Of a DNA stretch of 64,000 nucleotides, positions 9,358-16,533 are shown piece after piece. A model generated the notes under the pieces. That model saw only the letters and a list, made by a program, of their open reading frames with translations. It had not been told where the DNA came from and did not search any database. A program made the translations under genes and the position numbers. Positions within the stretch are counted from its first letter, which is position 1, and each line of letters starts with the position of its first letter. The DNA is from Clostridia bacterium (GTDB lineage: Bacteria > Bacillota > Clostridia > Christensenellales > Aristaeellaceae). Location: assembly GCA_030529995.1 (NCBI GenBank), contig JAUMVT010000001.1, forward strand, positions 57,257 through 121,256, given 5' to 3'.

Positions 9358-9480
9358 TTGTCCAAGATGAAGAATAAGGCGGAGCGAAAGAAGACGGTGA
9401 TCCGCATTGTCAGCCTGACGCTGGCCGGATTGATGATCTTTTCCGTGCTGGCGGCAGCCATTCTCTCACAAGTGTTTTAA
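9358..9480 (+). CDS. 40-residue single-pass membrane protein
   Basis: A short gene starting at TTG with AAAGGAG nine bases upstream. The protein has a basic N-terminus (K-x-K-x-K-A-E-R-K-K) and one hydrophobic helix (about 16-38) ending in S-Q-V-F. This matches the look of DUF4044-type small membrane proteins, but I cannot assign it firmly. It lies six bases after the CNNM gene and 34 bases before the CapA-like gene, so the three appear to be co-transcribed. It may be a partner of the CNNM transporter (inference from position only). Confidence 0.65.
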   Translation: MSKMKNKAERKKTVIRIVSLTLAGLMIFSVLAAAILSQVF

Positions 9481-9514
9481 CGGATGATGCTGCACGCTGA
9501 AGGAGGTGAACGCT

Positions 9515-10828
9515 ATGCGGAAGAAGAAACACCGGGGGATATCTTTCGGTACGATTTTGATGCTGGCGATCACCTTATGCGTTGCCGGTGCACTGGCTTT
9601 TGTATTACCCAGACTGCAGGGAGAGACGGAGCTGAACGTTGATGCCGGAGAGATGCTGAGCGCACTGAAACTCTCCGACCTGCCGAAGCTGGAAAAGAAC
9701 GATATTCCCATTCAGGCACAGGCGACGGCGGAGCCTACGACGGCAGCAGCAACGGCAGCACCTACCCTTGCCCCAAAGACGGCGGAAGCGGTGACGACTG
9801 CCGCCCCAACCTATGAGGCTACACTGTGCTTCGGGGGCAGCGTCATGGTGCAGTCCGGGGTGCGAAAGTCGGCCTACTACAGTGCTGCCAAGGATTATGA
9901 TTTCACGGATATTTTCACCCTGCTGGCGTCCTCTATGCAGTCGGATTTCACCATGGTGACCCTGGAAAATCTGATTGTGCCCAGTGCCAAGGTTTCTGAT
10001 ACGGTGGCACCGGAGCAGATTGTTCCCATGCTGACCGGATCCGGTGTGAACGGAGTTGCCTTGGGCTTCCCGGAAGTGTTTGACCAAGGGTCTGCCGGGG
10101 TTACGTCCACCATCAATGCCCTGCAGGGAAAGGGACTGGCGGTCATCGGTGCCTATACGTCGGCGGAGGATGCTGCCAATGTTACCACCCTGACCCTCGG
10201 GGGCATGAAGGTGGCACTGCTCCACTACACCAGTGCCTTGACCAACACGGGAAAAAAGAAAATCAAGAACGAGTCCGCTGCCGACTTGATTCCTTTGGTG
10301 GATACGGAGAAGATTGCTTCCGACATCAGCCGAGCCAAACAGCAGGGGGCGCAGGCGGTGATTGTGTCTCTGAACTGGGGCTCGGACGGCAAAACGGCTG
10401 TGACCAAGGATCAAAAGGCTACCGCCCAAACCATTGCGGACAGCGGTGCTGACATGATTATCGGCGCCGGGTCGGAGACGGTGCAGACAGTGGAGTGGCT
10501 GAGCACATCGGACGGCCGTCAGGTGCTGTGTGCCTACTCCTTGGGTATGCTGCTGGGAGATTCCCGGAAGAATGCTAACGTGGCAGGCTTACTGCTGAAG
10601 GTGAAAATCGGCTTGGATGCGGACGGCAGCCTGAACATCCGGCAGGTTACCGGCGTGCCCACCTATATTTGGCGCTATAAGCAGGAGGGACAGTACCATT
10701 ATCGGGTGTTGCCCAGCAATTCCCTTGCACCAGACGGCATGGACAGCGATCAAATCAGTGCCATGACCAAGGCACTGAAAACGGTGCAATCGGCTTTGGA
10801 AGGTTCTCCTGTCAGTCTTGGCAATTGA
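9515..10828 (+). CDS. CapA-fold secreted protein lacking the catalytic residues (predicted pseudoenzyme)
   Basis: About 437 residues; AAGGAGG lies eight bases before the ATG. A signal anchor (about 10-30) is followed by an Ala/Thr/Pro-rich linker (about 65-100) and then a CapA-type (PGA_cap) domain. The domain order is intact, but each metal-site motif is changed: G-D-V-M is G-G-S-V-M, A-N-N-H is G-F-P-E, H-W-G-x-E is N-W-G-S-D, and G-H-H-P-H-V is G-A-G-S-E-T-V. CapA-like proteins act in poly-glutamate capsule or wall metabolism as metallophosphatase-fold enzymes. This one is probably a surface scaffold or binding protein. No capBC genes are nearby. Confidence 0.85.
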   Translation: MRKKKHRGISFGTILMLAITLCVAGALAFVLPRLQGETELNVDAGEMLSALKLSDLPKLEKNDIPIQAQATAEPTTAAATAAPTLAPKTAEAVTTAAPTYEATLCFGGSVMVQSGVRKSAYYSAAKDYDFTDIFTLLASSMQSDFTMVTLENLIVPSAKVSDTVAPEQIVPMLTGSGVNGVALGFPEVFDQGSAGVTSTINALQGKGLAVIGAYTSAEDAANVTTLTLGGMKVALLHYTSALTNTGKKKIKNESAADLIPLVDTEKIASDISRAKQQGAQAVIVSLNWGSDGKTAVTKDQKATAQTIADSGADMIIGAGSETVQTVEWLSTSDGRQVLCAYSLGMLLGDSRKNANVAGLLLKVKIGLDADGSLNIRQVTGVPTYIWRYKQEGQYHYRVLPSNSLAPDGMDSDQISAMTKALKTVQSALEGSPVSLGN

Positions 10829-10831
10829 TCC

Positions 10832-10876
10832 ATCGGCGGATGCCTGCTTCCAAGGAACGCAGCTCCGCTGATTTTT
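10832..10876 (+). terminator. Intrinsic terminator after the CapA-like gene
   Basis: ATCGGCGGA...TCCGCTGAT hairpin (one mismatch) followed by TTTTTA, four bases after the stop codon. Confidence 0.75.
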
Positions 10877-10911
10877 ACGTTAAAAGGTCAGGGCTTCGAG
10901 GACGAAAAAGG

Positions 10912-10940
10912 TTGACCCAAACCTTGAAAAATGATACATT
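10912..10940 (+). promoter_or_regulatory. Promoter of the RNA-modification / mismatch-repair operon
   Basis: TTGACC (10912-10917), 17-base spacer, TACATT (10935-10940), 33 bases before the first start codon. It appears to drive nine closely spaced or overlapping genes to 23276. Confidence 0.65.
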
Positions 10941-10973
10941 ACATGAGCATGACCATGGAAGGGAGCTGCTTTT

Positions 10974-12833
10974 TTGGACGAGAATAAGATTGAGCAGATG
11001 CTGGAAAAGGTGCAGAAGCCATCCAGATACACCGGCGGCGAGATGAACGCCGTGCATAAGGATTTCGACAGCATGGAGCTTACCTTCGCTTTCTGCTTTC
11101 CGGATACCTATGAGGTAGCTATGTCCCACTTGGGCATGAAGATCCTCTATGGATTGATCAATCAACGGGAAAAGATGCTCTGCGAACGGGTCTGCATGCC
11201 CTGGGTTGACATGATGGAACTGATGGAGCAGGAACAGGTACCGCTTTTCTCACTGGAAAGCAGACATCCGGTGAGTGCCTTTGATGTTGTGGGCTTTACC
11301 CTGCAATATGAAATGAGCTACACCAACATCCTTGCTATGCTGCATTTGTCCGGCATTCCCCTCCGAAGCAGTGAACGCCGCCGGGAGGATCCCATTATTG
11401 TGGCGGGGGGGCCCTGCGCCTTCAATCCGGAGCCCCTTGCAGGGGTTATTGATGCCTTCATGATCGGCGACGGGGAAGAAGTCATGCTGGAATTGTGCGA
11501 CATCATTGCGGCGTGGCGCAAGTCCAGGGAACCCCGGGAGAGCTGCTTGAAGCAGCTGGCAAAGCTGCAGGGTGTGTACGTGCCTTCCTTGTATGATGTG
11601 ACCTACCACGAAGATGGCACCATTGCCTCCTTCACGCCGAATTGCCCGGAAGCTCCTGCCAAGGTGCAGAAGCGGATTGTGGTGGATCTGAACACTGCCT
11701 ATTACCCCAAGGATATTCCTGTGCCTTACACGGAGATTATCCATGATCGCATTATGCTGGAGATCATGCGGGGATGCACCAGAGGATGCCGCTTTTGCGA
11801 GGCAGGCATGCTGTATCGGCCTGTGCGTGAGCGGAGTCTGGAAAGATTGCTGGAATTGGGACTCAGTCTTGAAAATACCACCGGCTACGAAGAAATCAGC
11901 CTGTCCAGCCTGTCCAGCGGCGACTATACCTGTCTGGCTGAATTGATTCGGGAGCTGATGAAGGCATTTGAAAAGAAGCATGTTTCCGTCAGCTTGCCTT
12001 CGCTGCGCATTGACAGCGTGCTGAAGGAATCCCTGGAGGAAACCCAGAAGGTGCATAAATCCAGCCTGACCTTCGCCCCTGAAGCCGGCACTCAGCGGCT
12101 TCGGGATGTGATCAATAAGGGCGTCAGTGAAGCTGATTTGATGGAGAAGGTGAACGATGCCTTCCACGGCGGATGGAACTCGGTGAAGCTGTATTTCATG
12201 ATTGGCTTGCCCACGGAAACAACGGAGGATTTGGACGGCATCGGTGATCTGGCGCAAAAATGTGTCAGTGCCTACTTTGCAGTACCGAAAAATCAGCGGG
12301 CGAAGGGACTGCGTGTCACCTGCAGTGCTTCCAGCTTTGTGCCCAAGCCTTTTACCCCTTTCCAGTGGGAACCGCAGGACACTCAGCAGCAGATTAAGGA
12401 CAAGCAGGCTTACCTGCGCACGGTGCTTCACGGCATCAAAGGTGTTAACTTTAACTGGCATGAGCCTGAACTGAGTTATCTGGAAGCTTGCTTTGCCCGG
12501 GGGGATCGGCACATGTGTGACGTGCTGCTGAAGGCTTTCGAAAAGGGCTGCATTCTGGATGGATGGAGCGAGCAGTTCAAGTTTGACAAGTGGATGGAAG
12601 CCTTCGACGAATGTCATGTGGATCCAGAGTTCTATGCCTATCGCCGCCGCAGCAAAGAAGAAATCCTGCCTTGGGATTTCATCGATGCTGGAGTGACGAA
12701 GCAGTTCCTGTGGCATGAGAAGGAAAAGGCGGAGCGGGCTGAAACGACCAAAGACTGCCGCAAAGGCTGCAATGGCTGCGGTATTCAGCGGTACAAGGGG
12801 GTGTGTTCCTTTGCGGATCATGGCTGTGTTTGA
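10974..12833 (+). CDS. TIGR03960 family B12-binding/radical SAM protein
   Basis: 619 residues starting at TTG, with GGAAGGGAG about ten bases upstream. The N-terminal half resembles a B12-binding-like Rossmann domain (P-D-T-Y-E-V-A-M-S-H-L-G). The central radical SAM domain has its cluster cysteines at 268, 272 and 275 in C-T-R-G-C-R-F-C. A cysteine cluster C-R-K-G-C-N-G-C-G occurs at the C-terminus. The family is nearly always paired with TIGR03936 (next gene, overlapping by 14 bases) and RNase E/G, as here. The substrate is not established. The neighbours suggest a role in RNA or ribosome modification (inference). Confidence 0.93.
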   Translation: MDENKIEQMLEKVQKPSRYTGGEMNAVHKDFDSMELTFAFCFPDTYEVAMSHLGMKILYGLINQREKMLCERVCMPWVDMMELMEQEQVPLFSLESRHPVSAFDVVGFTLQYEMSYTNILAMLHLSGIPLRSSERRREDPIIVAGGPCAFNPEPLAGVIDAFMIGDGEEVMLELCDIIAAWRKSREPRESCLKQLAKLQGVYVPSLYDVTYHEDGTIASFTPNCPEAPAKVQKRIVVDLNTAYYPKDIPVPYTEIIHDRIMLEIMRGCTRGCRFCEAGMLYRPVRERSLERLLELGLSLENTTGYEEISLSSLSSGDYTCLAELIRELMKAFEKKHVSVSLPSLRIDSVLKESLEETQKVHKSSLTFAPEAGTQRLRDVINKGVSEADLMEKVNDAFHGGWNSVKLYFMIGLPTETTEDLDGIGDLAQKCVSAYFAVPKNQRAKGLRVTCSASSFVPKPFTPFQWEPQDTQQQIKDKQAYLRTVLHGIKGVNFNWHEPELSYLEACFARGDRHMCDVLLKAFEKGCILDGWSEQFKFDKWMEAFDECHVDPEFYAYRRRSKEEILPWDFIDAGVTKQFLWHEKEKAERAETTKDCRKGCNGCGIQRYKGVCSFADHGCV

Positions 12834-13482
12834 AAAGAGCCAACGCCTCCGGCATGTGGGACACTTGGATATCATGCGTGCCATGCAGCGAGCACTTCGG
12901 CGTTCCGGTCTTCCGGTCAGTTACAGCAACGGCTTTAATCCTCACATTCTGCTCACCTTTGCATCTCCTTTGTCTGTGGGAGCAATCGGCAAGCGGGAAT
13001 TGATGGAGGTTACCCTGTATGAAGAGGTAACACCGGAAGCTTTCCTTACCGCAATGAATCAGGCATTGCCGCCGGAAATGCAGCTTTCGGAAGCGAAGGT
13101 GCTGGAGGACAAACATCCGGCACTGATGTCCATGGTGAAGGCAGCCCGATATGACATTCTTCCGGATGACAAGACAGCAGCAGAACGCTGGGCGGCATGT
13201 CTGCCGTCTTATCTGGCTCAGGAAAGCATCATGACCATGAAGAAAACGAAAAGCGGCATGAAGGAAACGGATATCCGTCCCATGATTGATGAGCTTTCCT
13301 GCAAGAACGGTCACTTGCAGGCGGTGCTTGCCCTGTCGGCTACAGATACTTGTAAGCCGGACATGCTGCTTTCCACCCTGTGCGACTTTGCATCCTGCCC
13401 TGTACCCCGGGTGACCCTGACCCGGGAAGGATTGCTTGGTGAAGACGAGGAGGGACACCTGGTTCCTCTGGAGACACTGTAA
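12820..13482 (+). CDS. TIGR03936/DUF2344 family protein
   Basis: 220 residues from ATG 12820, inside the end of the previous gene. The protein opens with the family hallmark F-E-K...R-H-V-G-H-L-D-I-M-R and R-S-G-L-P-V-S-Y-S-x-G-F-N-P-H. DUF2344 proteins accompany, or are fused to, the TIGR03960 radical SAM protein, so the pair probably acts as one enzyme system. Its stop overlaps the start of the RNase gene by one base (TAATG). The function is unknown. Confidence 0.9.
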   Translation: MAVFEKSQRLRHVGHLDIMRAMQRALRRSGLPVSYSNGFNPHILLTFASPLSVGAIGKRELMEVTLYEEVTPEAFLTAMNQALPPEMQLSEAKVLEDKHPALMSMVKAARYDILPDDKTAAERWAACLPSYLAQESIMTMKKTKSGMKETDIRPMIDELSCKNGHLQAVLALSATDTCKPDMLLSTLCDFASCPVPRVTLTREGLLGEDEEGHLVPLETL

Positions 13483-14657
13483 TGCGTGAAGTGCGGATCA
13501 AAGCCGGCAATATGCCGGAAATTGCAGTGGCGGAAGATGGCCGCTTGGTGGAATACCTGAGGGATGATCAGGCAAACCATGATGCGGAAACTATTTATCT
13601 GGGCAAGGTAGAGCGGATTGTGCCCGGCATGGATGCAGCCTTTGTCAACATCGGGCAGAAGAAGAACGGCTTCCTTCCCTTGAAGGAAAAGAGCCAAACC
13701 TTCCGCCATGAGGGACTCCAATGCGGCGACCGGGTGCTGGTGCAGGTGAAGCGGGAAGCTCACGAACAGAAGGGGGCTTTTCTGTCCCGGGATGTGACCC
13801 TGTGCGGACAGTATGTGATCCTTATGCCCTGCGATCGCTACATTGGTGTCTCTGCCAAGATCGATGGCGAAAAGCGGGAAATCCTGAAACAGCTGGGGAG
13901 TGCCTTGGCCGGCGACCGATTTGGCTTGGTCATGCGCACGTCAGCCGCTGAAGCTTCCGAAACCTTATTGGCTGAGGAAACGGAAATGTTGTGGGAAAAG
14001 TGGCAGAATATCACGAAGAAAGCTGCTACCGCTCCGGCTCCTTCGGTGATCCATGAGGAAGTTTCCCTGCTGGATGCTGTCCTGCGGGACTATGCGCCAA
14101 GAGGCATTGACGTGATTGTGACCAACGATGAACGCATCCGGCACCGGCTTGACGGAACATACCCGGTGGTGTGGACGGAGGATGATCCCATGGATAAGGA
14201 TCACCTGCTGCAGCAGCGCGATCAGGCACTGGGGCGGCTGGTGCCCTTGCCTTGCGGCGGCAATTTGGTTATTGACGAATGCGAAGCCATGACCGTGATT
14301 GACGTTAACAGTGCCCGTGCCACCGGTGCAAAAATGGCAGAGGAAAATATCCGCAAGGTAAATATACAAGCCTGCGAGGAAGCGGCGCGGCAAATGCGGC
14401 TGCGGAATCTGGGAGGCATTGTGATCATTGACCTGATTGACATGCAGCCGGAATCCCGTCCCATGGTGGAGGAAGCTCTGAAGCAGGCCTGCCTGAAGGA
14501 TCGGGTGAAGGTGGTGGTGCACGGCTTCACCTCTCTGGGTCTGATGGAATTGACAAGGAAGCGGCAGCGCCGCACCCTTCGGGATGAATGGACAGAAACC
14601 TGCACCCATTGCCAAGGCAGTGGACGAAAGCAGATCAAGGAGGAAAAACATGACTGA
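13482..14657 (+). CDS. rng: RNase E/G family endoribonuclease
   Basis: 391 residues. An embedded S1 domain (about 35-115; Y-L-G-K-V-E-R-I-V-P-G-M-D-A-A-F-V-N-I-G) is followed by the RNase H-like DNase/RNase E core. The Mg-binding aspartates are in D-V-N-S-A and I-I-D-L-I-D-M. A C-terminal zinc-link type C-x2-C (C-T-H-C-Q-G-S-G) ends the protein. It is about 100 residues shorter than E. coli RNase G, a usual length for the clostridial form. It matures rRNA and decays mRNA. It is translationally coupled to the gene before (TAATG) and overlaps miaB by eight bases. Confidence 0.95.
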   Translation: MREVRIKAGNMPEIAVAEDGRLVEYLRDDQANHDAETIYLGKVERIVPGMDAAFVNIGQKKNGFLPLKEKSQTFRHEGLQCGDRVLVQVKREAHEQKGAFLSRDVTLCGQYVILMPCDRYIGVSAKIDGEKREILKQLGSALAGDRFGLVMRTSAAEASETLLAEETEMLWEKWQNITKKAATAPAPSVIHEEVSLLDAVLRDYAPRGIDVIVTNDERIRHRLDGTYPVVWTEDDPMDKDHLLQQRDQALGRLVPLPCGGNLVIDECEAMTVIDVNSARATGAKMAEENIRKVNIQACEEAARQMRLRNLGGIVIIDLIDMQPESRPMVEEALKQACLKDRVKVVVHGFTSLGLMELTRKRQRRTLRDEWTETCTHCQGSGRKQIKEEKHD

Positions 14658-16059
14658 CCGCAAGGCGCAGACAGTCAGCGGGGAGCAAATGGAAGAACAG
14701 CGGCTGTATATGGAGCAGGTTCGCCATTTGCCGGATCGGCCCCGCACCTTTCATGTGGTGACCTACGGCTGCCAAATGAATGCCCACGACAGCGAATACA
14801 TGGCCGGTATGCTGAAGGAAATGGGCATGGAAGAAGCTGCCGACCGGGAAGAAGCGGATTTTGTGATCTTCAACACCTGCTGCGTTCGTGACAACGCAGA
14901 GCGCCGGGCACTGGGCAATGTGAATTGGCTGCGGCAGGTGCAGAAGAAAAATCCGCGGTTGAAGATTGCCGTATGCGGCTGCATGGTGCAGCAGCCCGGC
15001 ATGGCAGAAAAGATTCTGAAGCAGTACCGCTTTATTGACCTAGCCTTCGGTACCGCTAACCTGTACCGCATGCCGGAAATGCTCTACCGGGCATTGACGG
15101 AGGATCATGCGGTGGTGGAGGTGGATCAGAAGGACGTGGTGCCGGAGGATATGCCGGTGCAGCGCCTTCGTCAGGATGCGGCCTACATCACCATCATGTA
15201 CGGATGCGATAATTTCTGCTCCTACTGCGTCGTGCCTTACGTACGGGGACGGGAGCGGAGCCGGGATATGGATGCCATCCTGCGGGAAGCGGAAGCGCTG
15301 CAAAAAGGCGGCGTGAAGGAAATCATGCTCCTGGGGCAGAATGTCAATTCCTACGGCAAGGGACTGGAAGAAGGAGCAACCTTCGCCAAGCTTCTGCACC
15401 GGCTGGATGACATGGGGATTGAGCGGATTCGATTCATGACTTCCCATCCCAAGGATCTGTCGGACGAACTGATCGAGGCCATGGGCTCCTGCAAGCACGT
15501 GCTGCCGCAATTCCATCTGCCGGTGCAGTCCGGCAATGATGAAATCCTGAAGCAAATGAACCGGCACTACGACCGTGCGCATTATCTGGATCGGCTGAAC
15601 AAGCTGCGCGCCACCGTGCCCGGCATTGGCATTACCACGGACATTATTGTGGCATTCCCCGGGGAAACGGAGGAGCAGTTTCAGGACACGCTGTCTCTGG
15701 TGGAGCAGGTGGAGTATGATTCTGCTTTCACGTTCGTGTATTCTCCCCGCTCCGGCACCCGGGCGGCTAAGATGGACTGCCAGATCCCACCGGAGGTGGC
15801 TTCCGAGCGGATTCAGCGGCTGATTGCCCTGCAGGAAGCCCATCAGCGCCATGCCATGGAACGGTTCCTCAATACCCGGGAAGAGGTGTTGGTGGAGGGA
15901 CTGAGCCGCCGAAGCGAAACCGCCGTATCCGGCAAGGGGAGACACGGCCTGTCCGTGACCCTGGAAGGCAGCGGCGAAGACGTGGGACAGATTATCCCTG
16001 TGCAGATTACGGAGATTAAAAACAATACACTCATCGGTCAACGGTTGACCGATGCATAA
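14650..16059 (+). CDS. miaB: tRNA-2-methylthio-N6-dimethylallyladenosine synthase
   Basis: 469 residues from ATG 14650, preceded by AAGGAGG. The N-terminal UPF0004 domain has three cluster cysteines (G-C-Q-M-N, N-T-C-C-V-R, C-G-C-M). The radical SAM site is C-D-N-F-C-S-Y-C, and a C-terminal TRAM domain begins near 400. MiaB methylthiolates i6A at position 37 of tRNAs, the product of MiaA. miaA lies in the same operon, so both steps of ms2i6A synthesis are encoded together. The gene is directly followed by a YlbF-like gene, 13 bases away. Confidence 0.97.
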   Translation: MTDRKAQTVSGEQMEEQRLYMEQVRHLPDRPRTFHVVTYGCQMNAHDSEYMAGMLKEMGMEEAADREEADFVIFNTCCVRDNAERRALGNVNWLRQVQKKNPRLKIAVCGCMVQQPGMAEKILKQYRFIDLAFGTANLYRMPEMLYRALTEDHAVVEVDQKDVVPEDMPVQRLRQDAAYITIMYGCDNFCSYCVVPYVRGRERSRDMDAILREAEALQKGGVKEIMLLGQNVNSYGKGLEEGATFAKLLHRLDDMGIERIRFMTSHPKDLSDELIEAMGSCKHVLPQFHLPVQSGNDEILKQMNRHYDRAHYLDRLNKLRATVPGIGITTDIIVAFPGETEEQFQDTLSLVEQVEYDSAFTFVYSPRSGTRAAKMDCQIPPEVASERIQRLIALQEAHQRHAMERFLNTREEVLVEGLSRRSETAVSGKGRHGLSVTLEGSGEDVGQIIPVQITEIKNNTLIGQRLTDA

Positions 16060-16072
16060 AGGAGAGAACACC

Positions 16073-16480
16073 ATGCAGCAGGTATTGGAACAGGCCCAGA
16101 AGCTGGGCGAAGCGATTTTGAACAGCGATGTTTATCAGCGGATGCACAAGGCTGAGATGCAGGTGACCGTTGACCCTGAGGCCAGCAAGGCCATTGCGGA
16201 AGTTATTGAAAAGCGGCAGCAGGTGGAGAAGATCCTGACGGAAGCAAACGTGGATAAGAACACCTTGGCGGAAGCAGGGGAAGCCATGGAAGCAGCTGAA
16301 AAGCATATGAATGAAGTCCCTCTCGTGAAGGAACTGCAGGAATCCCGGGCGGAATTCAGCCAGATGATGGAGAATGTGAATCGCTTGCTTCGCCTGATCA
16401 TCACCGGGGAGACCGGGGAAGAAACCGGCGGCTGCACAGGCTCCTGCTCCAGCTGCGGCGGATGCGGCTGCGGCCATTGA
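16073..16480 (+). CDS. YlbF/YmcA family protein with cysteine-rich tail
   Basis: 135 residues from ATG 16073 (GGAGAG upstream). An all-helical YlbF/YmcA body (about 1-115) is rich in Lys/Glu with a coiled-coil look. It is followed by a tail with five cysteines in about 16 residues (C-T-G-S-C-S-S-C-G-G-C-G-C-G-H), the last being residue 133. In Bacillus, YlbF, YmcA and YaaT form a complex that carries iron-sulfur clusters and works with RNase Y. The tail here could ligate a cluster or zinc. Location between miaB and mutS and near an RNase gene fits an RNA-processing link (inference). Confidence 0.8.
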   Translation: MQQVLEQAQKLGEAILNSDVYQRMHKAEMQVTVDPEASKAIAEVIEKRQQVEKILTEANVDKNTLAEAGEAMEAAEKHMNEVPLVKELQESRAEFSQMMENVNRLLRLIITGETGEETGGCTGSCSSCGGCGCGH

Positions 16481-16533
16481 TGGAGCACGGAAGACATTGT
16501 TGAAATAGGGAAAGCACGCAAGGAGGAACTTCC

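Noticed and set aside
10825-11046. 73-codon open frame overlapping the terminator after the CapA-like gene
   Set aside because: It crosses a terminator and a promoter and overlaps the radical SAM gene; no ribosome site.
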